From Fibrobacterota bacterium (GTDB lineage: Bacteria; Fibrobacterota; Chitinivibrionia; Chitinivibrionales; Chitinispirillaceae), in the NCBI GenBank assembly GCA_023459055.1, contig JAEWVR010000017.1:62001-126000 (forward strand): a stretch of DNA of 64,000 bases, written 5' to 3'. The notes below the pieces were generated by a model that ran no database searches, had not been told where the DNA came from, and saw only the letters and a program-made list of their open reading frames with translations. The translations under genes were made by a program, and so were the position numbers. This document shows, one piece after another, positions 35,910-44,157 of the stretch; position 1 is the stretch's first letter; each line of letters starts with the position of its first letter.

Positions 35910-36548
35910 TTATGGTGAACCGCAGAGGGAACCGGTAATTTCCCTTGTAAAGTCGATACCGCAGGAAATAATGAATTCGGTGTTGTTGCAGGGGTTTTCT
36001 ATTGTTGATGTTTGCCAGGCAACATAGAATAATCTGCCATTTTTAAAACGGATTGGTTTGATTTTACCCATAACCGCCTTTTCATAGTCAGGTAAATCGG
36101 AATCTGTTGCCTTCATACCGGTTTCTTCATAATTAAAAAGATCACGCAGGCTCATTCCGCAGATGTCATCATTGATAAGGCCAGTGGCTTTCTCGCAGGT
36201 GTGATTGATTCGTACAACAGAAAGATTCTTATTGAATACAAGTATCCAGACATTTGCAAGATTAAATACCGATGCAAGGAAATCTTTCTCCTGGCGTAGT
36301 GTTAGTTCAGTTGCTTTGTGCCCGATTATTTCCTGTTGAAGAAGATCGTTTATTTGCGCAAGTTGTGATGTATGTTCTCTGATTTTATTGTGCAGCAGCA
36401 GATTGTTTACAAAAAGGTTGTACGATGATGAGCTCGTGTCAGTACTGAATTCGACACGATTCATGAGTGCCTCATTGGTTTTCCGCAATCTGGCAAGTTC
36501 GTTTTCAAGCTCGCTGATTCGCTGTCTGAGTTCGGCCGGGTTATCCAA
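35910..36548 (-). CDS. Coiled-coil and PAS-domain protein without output domain
   Basis: 212 residues. Residues 1-85 are heptad-rich (ELRQRISELENELARLRKTNEALMNRV and a second helix TSQLAQINDLLQQEII), residues about 90-205 form a PAS domain (DFLASVFNLANVWILVFNKNLSVVRINHTCEKATG). There is no histidine kinase, GGDEF or other effector, and no membrane segment. It overlaps the end of the upstream FIST gene by eight bases, so the pair is one unit. Inference: a signalling adaptor that reads a signal with PAS and passes it by coiled-coil contact, probably together with the FIST protein. Confidence 0.7.
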   Translation of the reverse strand: MDNPAELRQRISELENELARLRKTNEALMNRVEFSTDTSSSSYNLFVNNLLLHNKIREHTSQLAQINDLLQQEIIGHKATELTLRQEKDFLASVFNLANVWILVFNKNLSVVRINHTCEKATGLINDDICGMSLRDLFNYEETGMKATDSDLPDYEKAVMGKIKPIRFKNGRLFYVAWQTSTIENPCNNTEFIISCGIDFTREITGSLCGSP

Positions 36549-37683
36549 GATTGGCTCCTATCGCGACAGCTGTGAATGTCTGATTTACATGAACGGAGTT
36601 TATCTGCTCGCCATAGGTACAAAAGCCCATGACATTATAGCGCTTAAAAATGGAATTCATTGCAGGATCCAGGCGCATACTGTTTGACTCAAGACGCCGG
36701 TGAACGCAATCAAAACCGAGTGTCAGTGCTATCGGGCCGATTTTGTTTTCGACTGTTTTCAGGGTATTTTCAAGTTCCTGCGCAATATCACCAGTCTTTC
36801 CAATACGGATAACCAGCCCTTCATCAATTGCACAGAAGGTTGTCAGGCTTCCGTCACTGTTGACATTTTTTATAAGACGAACATAATATTCTCCACCGAC
36901 ATTAAGCAAAAATGGAAAACGGGCGAAGATATCGGGACACAGATGCTCCCGGGCTACACCGATAATACGTGAATATTCATCGGCCGCTGTTGTACCATTT
37001 AACTCATAGACAATACGTTTATCCGGATCTGCACTGGTAATGACAATGCGTTTCTCCGACGCAGTAAAGTGCTGCGACTTAAAGGTGCAAAATGGCAGTG
37101 ATGTCGAGAAGAGTATGAAAATCGCTGCTGATGAACGAAATTTATTATCAGCGTAGATCCATGTATTCTCAAGCCTGAGATCATCACCGGTAGAACCGCC
37201 GGCTATGGAGATCTCCGGGAACGCGTTTCCCAGAAGTGCTGCGATAAGTTCCTCTTTACCGCTGAGTCCATCAACAAGGAGTATTCCGAAATGATTTAGT
37301 GAACTTAGTGCGGGATTGCTTTTTGATGTCCTGATGTTTGAGATGGCACGTTTCAATGACAGGTTATCGGGCTCGTTTACAGGGTAGATTGGAAATAACT
37401 GTGCTGTAAGAACGTTGCTCGAAATGGACACTCCGCACACTGAATGGCGTGAATAGCCGTTCCCGTTAATTTCACCCGCTGTACTGCATGCTACAACCAG
37501 ACCGCTGAATAACCGTTGTATCCCTGCCTCAAGAATTGCGGTGTCATAGTAGGATGAAAAAAAAATAAAAGTAATGCAAGTATCTTCCTGATAGAGTTGA
37601 GACGCAACTGTCTCAAGAGCTTTGGCAGTATCCGGGTTGTTGGAGGATCCCTTTTTTACGCTGAAAAAAGGTGAAGAATTCAT
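36541..37683 (-). CDS. FIST-domain sensory protein
   Basis: 380 residues from ATG 37683, with AGGAG seven bases upstream; the longer frame to 37713 has no SD. Seen: FIST N domain (FFSSYYDTAILEAGIQRLFSGLVVACSTAGEINGNGY, then FGILLVDGLSGKEELIAALLGNAFPEISIAGGSTGDD) and FIST C domain (YVRLIKNVNSDGSLTTFCAIDEGLVIRIGKTGD..GFDCVHRRLESN..GFCTYGEQINS). FIST domains are known as small-molecule sensing modules next to signal-transduction domains. Here they stand alone with a PAS partner gene overlapping downstream. Cytosolic. Confidence 0.85.
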   Translation of the reverse strand: MNSSPFFSVKKGSSNNPDTAKALETVASQLYQEDTCITFIFFSSYYDTAILEAGIQRLFSGLVVACSTAGEINGNGYSRHSVCGVSISSNVLTAQLFPIYPVNEPDNLSLKRAISNIRTSKSNPALSSLNHFGILLVDGLSGKEELIAALLGNAFPEISIAGGSTGDDLRLENTWIYADNKFRSSAAIFILFSTSLPFCTFKSQHFTASEKRIVITSADPDKRIVYELNGTTAADEYSRIIGVAREHLCPDIFARFPFLLNVGGEYYVRLIKNVNSDGSLTTFCAIDEGLVIRIGKTGDIAQELENTLKTVENKIGPIALTLGFDCVHRRLESNSMRLDPAMNSIFKRYNVMGFCTYGEQINSVHVNQTFTAVAIGANLG

Positions 37684-37944
37684 AACGTTTCTCCTATCAG
37701 GTATCTGGTGCATTTAAATGATAACAAAATGCGCAATGTTCACTGAATCTACAAATTGTGTGGATTCAGTTTTACCTCCTATAAATTTTTGTCCAGCACG
37801 TTCATGATAATTAACATAATAAAGAATATATGTTTTTTCATTGTGAATCAGAAAATATTATTGGAAAACAGGATGATAAGTGTGGATATTCATTGGGTTT
37901 TTGTGTACAAGCTGTGATATTGTGTAAACCTATGCAGACAAAGT

Positions 37945-37977
37945 AAAAAAGGGCACCCTGAAAAGGACACCCTTTTA
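37945..37977 (-). terminator. Intrinsic terminator of htpG
   Basis: On the minus strand AAAAGGGTGTCC pairs with GGGTGCCCTTTT around a six-base loop (12 pairs, some G-U), and the 3' arm runs into a T-run. It lies 33 bases after the htpG stop and upstream of the FIST gene. Confidence 0.75.
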
Positions 37978-38009
37978 ATACCGAAATAATATCCGTTTTC
38001 ACGGAGTGA

Positions 38010-39887
38010 TCAAATTGATGACGCCTTGACGAGAAGATTGTTTACCCTGTGGGAGTAAGCCAACGGATCAGGAACCATCTGGCCTTCAGCAATAAGTGCC
38101 TGTTCGAACAGGAGGTGTGCCCACTCTTCAAGGTTTGCATCTTTGGGATCTTTTTCAAACCAGAATTTCATGTTTGACAGAATCGGGTGATCTCCGTTAA
38201 TCTCAAGAATTCGCTTCTGCTCGGTTACACCCTGCCCCATGGCTTTCATCAGCTTTTCCATGTGAGGACTCATCGCGTTGTCATCAGCGACAAGGCATGC
38301 CGGACTGTCTTTGAGACGTGTAGTGATACGAACCTCTTTGACATTGTCAGCAAGGATATTTTTGATACGCTCGGAAAGTTTTTTGTATTTTGATTCAGAC
38401 TCTTTTTTTGCAGCTTCTTCCTCTTTGCCAAGCTCTCCAAGGTCAAGATTACCCTGTGTTACCGATTTCAGCTGCTTGCCATCATAGTTCATAATATCGT
38501 GTACTACCCATTCGTCAATTGGATCGGTAAGGTACAGTACTTCAATACTCTTGCTTTTGAAAATCTCAAGATGTGGACTCTTTTCAGCAATTTCGCGGTT
38601 TTCACCGGTGATATAATAGATATCCTTCTGATCGGTTCTCATACGGGACGTGTATTGTTTCAGTGACACAAAATCATCTTTTGATTCACACATTGATGAC
38701 TGAAAACGGATAATCTCAAGAAGCTTATCCTTGTTCTCGTAATCGGTATGTAATCCTTCCTTGATAACAGGACCGAATTCCTTCCAGAATGTCTTGAAAT
38801 TCTCAGGCTCACTTTCAGCCATTTCCTTGAGTTTTCCGAGCACTTTTGATACAAGTGCTTTCTGTATTTTGTCAATAACCGGATTCTTCTGAAGCATTTC
38901 GCGGGAAACATTCAGCGGAAGATCTTCAGAATCCACAATACCGCGGACAAAACGCAGGTATTCCGGAAGCAGTTCTTTGCAATTATCAAGAATGAATACG
39001 CGTTTTACATAAAGCTTTACTCCATGCTTACGTTCCATATTGAAAAGATCAAATGGTGCTTTTGATGGAATAAACAATAATGATGAATACTCCATAATAC
39101 CCTCAGCGCGGTTGTGAAGAATGCTGAGTGGCTTTTCGTAACCCCCAAGTACCTGCTGGTAGAACTCTTCATACTGGGCCTGGGTGATTTCTGATGTTGC
39201 ACGACGCCAGAGCGGCTTTGACTGGTTCACAATCTCATCAGCGCCTTTATCATTTGGTAAATAGATAGGGAATGCAATGAAATCAGAGTATTTTTTAATG
39301 ATCGAACGAACCTGCCATTCTTCCGTATAGGTTGTTTCATCATCTTTGAGATAGATGGTGATATCGGTACCGGCCTCTTTTTTGTCTGCATCAGCGATTG
39401 TGAATTCACTCTCGCCTTTTGATTCCCAGACAACCGCAGGCTCATCACTGCCAGCCCGCTTTGTTACCAGTTTAACACTTGATGCAACCATAAAAGCGCT
39501 GTAAAAACCAACACCGAACTGACCGATAAGATTTGAATCAGCCTTCTGATCCCCTGACATTTTCTCAAGAAATGCTTTTGATCCGCTACGGGCAATTGTT
39601 CCAATGTTGTCAATTACCTCCTGGCGGGTCATACCGATTCCGTTGTCGGAAATGGTGATCGTCTTTGCGTTTTTATCAAGTTTAATCCTGATTGCAAGTT
39701 CTTTGTTGTCTGAAAGCAGTGATGTATTGGTGAGAGATTCGAAGCGCAATTTGTCAAGTGCATCAGATGCGTTTGAAATCAACTCACGAATAAAAACTTC
39801 CTTGTGGCTGTAAAGCGCATGTATCATCAGATGAAGAAGCTGTTTGGCTTCAGTCTGAAACTGCATATGCTGTGGTCCATCTGCCAT
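38010..39887 (-). CDS. htpG: Hsp90-family chaperone HtpG
   Basis: 625 residues, full length. Seen: GHKL ATPase domain (QFQTEAKQLLHLMIHALYSHKEVFIRELISNASDALDKLR, DNGIGMTRQEVIDNIGTIARSG, GQFGVGFYSAFMV), middle domain (VKLYVKRVFILDNCKELLPEYLRFVRGIVDSEDLPLNVSRE) and C-terminal dimerisation domain. ATP-driven cytosolic chaperone of stressed proteins. Strong SD (AGGAGG) six to seven bases before the ATG. Monocistronic, with a terminator behind it. No heat-shock element recognised. Confidence 0.97.
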   Translation of the reverse strand: MADGPQHMQFQTEAKQLLHLMIHALYSHKEVFIRELISNASDALDKLRFESLTNTSLLSDNKELAIRIKLDKNAKTITISDNGIGMTRQEVIDNIGTIARSGSKAFLEKMSGDQKADSNLIGQFGVGFYSAFMVASSVKLVTKRAGSDEPAVVWESKGESEFTIADADKKEAGTDITIYLKDDETTYTEEWQVRSIIKKYSDFIAFPIYLPNDKGADEIVNQSKPLWRRATSEITQAQYEEFYQQVLGGYEKPLSILHNRAEGIMEYSSLLFIPSKAPFDLFNMERKHGVKLYVKRVFILDNCKELLPEYLRFVRGIVDSEDLPLNVSREMLQKNPVIDKIQKALVSKVLGKLKEMAESEPENFKTFWKEFGPVIKEGLHTDYENKDKLLEIIRFQSSMCESKDDFVSLKQYTSRMRTDQKDIYYITGENREIAEKSPHLEIFKSKSIEVLYLTDPIDEWVVHDIMNYDGKQLKSVTQGNLDLGELGKEEEAAKKESESKYKKLSERIKNILADNVKEVRITTRLKDSPACLVADDNAMSPHMEKLMKAMGQGVTEQKRILEINGDHPILSNMKFWFEKDPKDANLEEWAHLLFEQALIAEGQMVPDPLAYSHRVNNLLVKASSI

Positions 39888-40143
39888 CTCTGGCCTCCTT
39901 TATTTTAGTTGTACAGGTTAAAGTAACGACCCTGATAACTCATTTTTTCTGTTTTGCTGTTCGGATAATTTTCAGCAAAAACGATTGGTACAAAGGGTCT
40001 GATCAGTGATTTCACTGTAGTACATTTATAATTTGGCGATAAAATAACATTTGTGCAATAACTATGGAAAGGGCTGACGTGTATTATGGGGAGAATTGGA
40101 AGAATTTATATTAACATAATACTATCATAATACTATTTTCAAC

Positions 40144-40539
40144 TTAAAGCTCTCGCCAGATCATAATACCCGATATTTCACAGAAGTGTTTATCGTAAGT
40201 AATCAACATTGAACCTGTTTCCATGCAATGAGCTGCTATCCAGATATCATTCATAGGAAGTGGTTTTCCTGCTTTTTGAAGATTCGTTTTTATTGATGAA
40301 AAAAATTCTGATGTGTCATAGGTTGCACTCACAATTCGAACCGTTGGTTTAGTTAAAAATTTATTTAGAATCTCTCTATTCGCGTTTTCTTTTGTACCAT
40401 TCTTAAACCCAGCCAGCAATTCTCCAATAACAAATACAGACATATACACAGTATCCGCATCCGCGATTATATTGAAAACAGCCAAATCTCCTGCAATTAA
40501 CGCCGAATATGCGTTTGTATCTATTAATACCCGATTCAT
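40144..40539 (-). CDS. vapC: PIN-domain toxin of a VapBC-type module
   Basis: 131 residues. PIN nuclease with the four acidic residues in family positions: Asp7 (VLIDTNAYS), Glu40 (VIGELLAGF), Asp98 (NDIWIAA) and Asp116 (TYDKHF). Toxins of this family are Mg-dependent RNases acting on tRNA or rRNA when the antitoxin is lost. The start (40539) overlaps the stop of the antitoxin gene by four bases (ATGA), the usual coupling. It may serve as an addiction module or be a genomic remnant of transfer. Confidence 0.85.
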   Translation of the reverse strand: MNRVLIDTNAYSALIAGDLAVFNIIADADTVYMSVFVIGELLAGFKNGTKENANREILNKFLTKPTVRIVSATYDTSEFFSSIKTNLQKAGKPLPMNDIWIAAHCMETGSMLITYDKHFCEISGIMIWREL

Positions 40540-40793
40540 TGCCAGTCTTCCGGATCAGTTTTTTCAAACTCTTTGATACTGTTTTCAAATTCTAAACGAT
40601 CTTCCTGTGTCCAAACTCCACAAATATCTTTAAAGTCATTAGCAAAGCGTGGTTGTTTTGTCTTCTGGTATCCGATGGAACGTTCAATCAAGTTCTTTAA
40701 AAACTGATTAATACTCTGATTTTGAGCCTTTGCACGATCTTTAACTAATGTTAGCAAAGAATCGTCGATGTTGTGTAAAGTTATAGATTTCAA
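40536..40793 (-). CDS. vapB: FitA/VapB-like antitoxin
   Basis: 85 residues. N-terminal ribbon-helix-helix (KSITLHNIDDSLLTLVKDRAKAQNQSINQFLKNLIERSI) for operator binding, acidic C-terminal tail (FENSIKEFEKTDPEDWQ) that would occupy the toxin active site. Same operon as the PIN toxin, antitoxin first, with a four-base overlap. Confidence 0.8.
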   Translation of the reverse strand: MKSITLHNIDDSLLTLVKDRAKAQNQSINQFLKNLIERSIGYQKTKQPRFANDFKDICGVWTQEDRLEFENSIKEFEKTDPEDWQ

Positions 40794-40982
40794 TTGCTTA
40801 CTCCAGTGTTAGCCTTTGGATCATCAGGCCTTGTTTCTATATCTAAAATATAACCATAAATAGGAACGCAATCAAGATTATTAGATCAGAATGATGAATC
40901 ATATATAAAATCAAATCTTTACACATTTTTTTCTAAAGTCGGTATCCCGTTATGCCGAAGTATCCTATAGGAGATAGTGGTT

Positions 40983-41570
40983 ATGCCGGAAATAAATGCA
41001 ATCAGCGGTGCGTCGTCATCACAAAGTTACTGGATCAACGGGGAGAGAGCAGTCTCCTCAGGTGAGTCTGGTGAATCACCAAAAAAATCCAGTGTAAAAA
41101 CTAAAGATAATCTTTCTGATGAAGAGAAAAAGATGGTTCAGGAGTTGAAGAACCGTGACCGTGAGGTTCGTTCACATGAGGCAGCACATATGGCTGCGGG
41201 TGGGCAATATATTAACGGCGGTGCAAAGTACTCCTATCAAAAGGGGCCTGATGGTCAGCGGTATGCTGTTGGAGGTGAGGTATCCATCGATACATCAGCT
41301 GTAAAAAATGATCCCCAGGCAACAATCATGAAAATGCAGGTCGTAAAACGTGCTGCTTCAGCTCCCGCAAGCCCATCAGGACAGGACCGTGCAGTTGCCG
41401 CAGCCGCAGCTGCAACAGAAATGAATGCACGCAAAGAGCTGAGAGAAAATAAAAATTCCGAAAAAGCTGATAATGGTAACGGAATGAGAATCAGTGGCGG
41501 CTATACAAATAAAGGCGAAATCCAAAAGACGACTCCCCCGGATACATCTTCAATTAATCTGACCGCATAA
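40983..41570 (+). CDS. SprA-related putative metallopeptidase-like protein
   Basis: 195 residues from ATG 40983 (AGGAG nine bases upstream; a GTG at 40977 is too close). Seen: EEKKMVQELKNRDREVRSHEAAHMAAGGQYINGGAKYSYQKGPDGQRYAVGGEVSIDTS, the signature block of the SprA-related family, with an HEAAH motif that looks like a zincin HExxH site but lacks an obvious third ligand. The C-terminal third is polar and unstructured. No signal peptide. Family function is unknown; members are often small and widespread. It stands alone between two toxin-antitoxin modules on opposite strands. Confidence 0.7.
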   Translation: MPEINAISGASSSQSYWINGERAVSSGESGESPKKSSVKTKDNLSDEEKKMVQELKNRDREVRSHEAAHMAAGGQYINGGAKYSYQKGPDGQRYAVGGEVSIDTSAVKNDPQATIMKMQVVKRAASAPASPSGQDRAVAAAAAATEMNARKELRENKNSEKADNGNGMRISGGYTNKGEIQKTTPPDTSSINLTA

Positions 41571-41837
41571 TCATTTAATACTTGTGGGAGTTTGGGGGCG
41601 GTACAATAAGAGACATAGTACAGATCAGGAGTCCTGAATCTACCTCTGGATATATTATTTCCTTGCGATACAAACAGGCATGATAACATACTGTTTAATC
41701 ATATGCTTAATATAAGAGATTGTTTTTGTATAACTCAATTACGATATTCTATATCTCCAGCCATTAATCTGGTGTCCTTTCAGCCGTAATCTTATTATAT
41801 TATGAAACGTTAAAATTCCCCAGAATAAGGATGAAGT

Positions 41838-42044
41838 ATGAATAAGCAATTAAAACAAAACCTGGTGAAATTAAATGATATAGAAAAAATCGAAGCCATT
41901 GAATTACTCTCAGATTGCTTAAATAAGCCTGACCCGGAAGTGGAAGAATTAATTGCAAAGGAATCTGAAAAACGTTTTAAAGACTATAAAGCTGGAAAAA
42001 TTAAATCCAGGCCTTTGTCAACAGTGTTAAAAGAACTTAAATGA
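41838..42044 (+). CDS. Addiction-module antitoxin (unstable-antitoxin family)
   Basis: 68 residues, mostly helical and charged (EKIEAIELLSDCLNKPDPEVEELIAKESEKRFKDYKAGKIKSRP), matching the short RelE/ParE-associated antitoxin family that wraps the toxin. The stop overlaps the toxin start as ATGA. SD AAGGATG lies just before the ATG. Confidence 0.75.
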   Translation: MNKQLKQNLVKLNDIEKIEAIELLSDCLNKPDPEVEELIAKESEKRFKDYKAGKIKSRPLSTVLKELK

Positions 42045-42334
42045 AAATTAAAGTATTAGAACCTGCTGAAATTGAATTGAAGGAAGCCTATTCCTATTAT
42101 AATTCAAGATTACCAGGATTGGGTGATCGGTTTTTACAATCATTTAAAGATGCTGTATTATTAATAGAAAAAATTCCTCTTGGGTGGCGTAAAATTTCTG
42201 AAAACACTCGTAGAATCAATTTCAACGAATTTCCTTATCTGATATTGTATGTTATTGATAATGATACTATTGTGATTACCTACATTTGCCATAATCATAG
42301 AAATCCTGAGCATTATAAAAAGCATTACAGATGA
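42041..42334 (+). CDS. RelE/ParE-family toxin
   Basis: 97 residues, RelE/ParE fold: VLEPAEIELKEAYSYYNSRLPGLGDRFLQSFKDAVLLIEKIP..RRINFNEFPYLILYVIDNDTIVITYICHNHRNPEHYKKH. The HxxRxPxxY-like end is typical. Targets of this family are ribosome-bound mRNA or gyrase, and which applies cannot be told. Second toxin-antitoxin pair within 2.2 kb, unrelated to the VapBC pair at 40144. Confidence 0.8.
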   Translation: MKIKVLEPAEIELKEAYSYYNSRLPGLGDRFLQSFKDAVLLIEKIPLGWRKISENTRRINFNEFPYLILYVIDNDTIVITYICHNHRNPEHYKKHYR

Positions 42335-42830
42335 GGGTAAATTAGTCGCTTTTGGTCATTCATTCGACGATTTCAACTTATTTTTGGCTGTACATTCAAT
42401 CGCATTAAAACACATAAGATCCCACTTAGGTTTCATGTGTCACCAATTTCATGGCAATTCAGGTTTGAAAAATCCTTGAGAACTCGCCTCGTTAGCTTCT
42501 CAATTACCCTTAGATGCATTTTGAATGTAAGGAACTGAAATGTAATGATATATTTTTGAGTATTAAATTTCTGAATGTTAAGGTTAAGTTATTCTCAATA
42601 AATCAATAATTAATGAGAAATAGTTCAATACAATAAGAACAATTGTTCAGTCCCTTGTTGGGAACGGCTATCGCGATTTATTATAATTTTTTTCAAGGGC
42701 AGCACATTGCGGCATTATAACATTGTTTTCCTTTTTATCACATTACTGTAGTCAGGTTGCAATATGGAATGTGTTTTCTTATCCGTATACTCCCCCCGCA
42801 CAAAAAAAATTATATGATACAAATTATTTC
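42335..42830. other. Intergenic region with no supportable gene
   Basis: About 500 AT-rich bases after the RelE-type toxin. A short reverse-strand frame and remnants of tandem AT tracts are visible but none is convincing. The far end carries the MerR promoter. Confidence 0.45.
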
Positions 42831-42861
42831 TTGACTCTCCCCTTACTGGAGTGCGTTATCT
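42831..42861 (+). promoter_or_regulatory. MerR-type promoter with 19-bp spacer and operator dyad
   Basis: TTGACT (42831-42836) and TTATCT (42856-42861) are 19 bases apart, two more than optimal, and the spacer holds the dyad CTCC-n7-GGAG. This is the classical layout of promoters twisted open by MerR-family activators. It lies 54 bases before the MerR gene, so autoregulation is expected. Confidence 0.8.
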
Positions 42862-42915
42862 TTTATACTGTGAGCTCACAAAACGTTTTTTACTTAACAA
42901 TGTAACGGAGAGGCT

Positions 42916-43737
42916 ATGCTTCGAATCGGTGACTTTTCCAAACTTGGCAGAGTGACAATCAAGACGCTGCGGTACTGGGACGAGATCGGTCTTCTTAAAC
43001 CTGATTATGTCAATGATGACAACGGGTATCGGTATTATACTGCAGATAAACTCGCGATTGTACAGCAGATACTGTCAATGAAAGAGCTCGGGTTATATCT
43101 TGAGGACATACAAAGAGTACTCAGAGACAGGGTGAATAGTAACGAGTGGCTTGATCTTCTGCAGAAACGGAAAATGTCACTGCTTGATGAAATACGACTC
43201 TCTGAATCAACATTGGTCAAACTTGATACAATGATCAGCAAAATCAAAAAGGAGCGTGTTGCTATGAATACTGTTAGTATCCGTGAGCTTCCGGAAGTCA
43301 TTGTTGCATCAATGCGTACAACGATTCCATCATACAATGATCTGTTCAGGGTAGTTCCACCGATGGGTGACATAATGAGAAAGCAGGGCGCGGTGTGCCG
43401 GGAACCTGCGTACTGCTTTAATATCTACCATGATGGTGAATATCGGGAAAAAGACATTGACGTCGAGGTGTGTGAGGCAGTTGTGTCTTATTGTAAAGAT
43501 GGTGATGGCGTGGTATACAAAAAACTGCCCGGTGTCAAAACAGCAGCGGTTATCATGCACTGCGGGCCGTATGAAACACTTGGTACAAGTTATGCGGAGA
43601 TTTTATCCTGGATCGAAAAATCAGGGTATGAGATCGCAGACAATCCAAGAGAATCATACATTGATGGTATCTGGAATAAAGAGGATCCAAAGGACTGGAA
43701 AACAGAGATTCAGATTCCGGTAACAAAAGTGAGATAA
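42916..43737 (+). CDS. MerR-family regulator with GyrI-like effector domain (BmrR type)
   Basis: 273 residues. N-terminal winged helix-turn-helix (MLRIGDFSKLGRVTIKTLRYWDEIGLLKPDYVNDDNGYRYYT), then a coiled-coil dimerisation helix (residues 75-115), then a GyrI/BmrR-type effector-binding domain (SIRELPEVIVASMR..KLPGVKTAAVIMHCGPYETLGTSYAEILSWIEKSGYEI..ESYIDGIW) that binds hydrophobic or cationic drugs in relatives. SD GGAGAGG before the ATG. No efflux gene is adjacent, so the regulon lies elsewhere or is only the gene itself. A stable hairpin follows the stop. Confidence 0.9.
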   Translation: MLRIGDFSKLGRVTIKTLRYWDEIGLLKPDYVNDDNGYRYYTADKLAIVQQILSMKELGLYLEDIQRVLRDRVNSNEWLDLLQKRKMSLLDEIRLSESTLVKLDTMISKIKKERVAMNTVSIRELPEVIVASMRTTIPSYNDLFRVVPPMGDIMRKQGAVCREPAYCFNIYHDGEYREKDIDVEVCEAVVSYCKDGDGVVYKKLPGVKTAAVIMHCGPYETLGTSYAEILSWIEKSGYEIADNPRESYIDGIWNKEDPKDWKTEIQIPVTKVR

Positions 43738-43751
43738 TCAGCTGGTTTCAT

Positions 43752-43785
43752 GCCTGTTCCATATTTTAAACCATATGGAACGGGC
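43752..43785 (+). terminator. Stable hairpin after the MerR gene (terminator-like)
   Basis: GCCTGTTCCATAT pairs with ATATGGAACGGGC (13 bp, one G-U) around an eight-base loop. Only a weak T content follows (GATTATTG), so it may act as a rho-independent terminator of modest strength or as a 3' protecting stem. Confidence 0.5.
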
Positions 43786-43914
43786 GATTATTGTACATGC
43801 AAAGCGTATCAGATTAAAATGAATGTGCAACTTGTTGGTTTAAAGAAAAATTAAATAAAATACTGAAGAACTTATTTTGAAGTATGCTTATATTTTATAT
43901 ATATTTTTTGTAAA

Positions 43915-43967
43915 TAGTTCGATACCTGGTGGTTCCAAGGGGTGGGGAGAAACAAAAAAAGAGGGTA
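43915..43967 (+). repeat. Leader repeat copy A (shared with 47944-47997)
   Basis: Shares TAGTTCGAT, GTGGTTCCA and a 17-base AACAAAAAAAGAGGGTA exactly with copy B, with different bases between. It ends in GAGGG, the SD for the small ORF at 43974. In copy B the same leader stands in front of a LacI regulator gene. Confidence 0.7.
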
Positions 43968-43973
43968 AAATCA

Positions 43974-44036
43974 ATGCCTGAATCAAAGCGAGTCACAATC
44001 ACGAATCGCCTCGATTCAGGTAACAGAGTAACGTAG
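43974..44036 (+). pseudogene. 20-codon ORF after leader copy A, possible LacI-start remnant
   Basis: ATG seven bases after a GAGGG, then MPESKRVTITNRLDSGN and two more residues before TAG. The start (MPESKRVTI) resembles the first residues of LacI-family regulators, but the rest does not form a helix-turn-helix. A dyad (CCTGAATC...GATTCAGG) covers the ORF. It is either a degenerate remnant of a duplicated regulator gene or a leader peptide. Weak call. Confidence 0.3.
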
Positions 44037-44157
44037 TTTATACTCTGCACCAGTTAGGGCTTTTTATTAATAATACCTTTATTTCTATAAAGGATTTTTT
44101 TAATAACAGTCAAAGGGATTCAACAATTCAGTGTTGGATACTGGAATGGAGTATTTG

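Noticed and set aside
42335..42830. Reverse-strand 28-codon frame between toxin and MerR genes
   Set aside because: Too short, no SD and no recognisable similarity.
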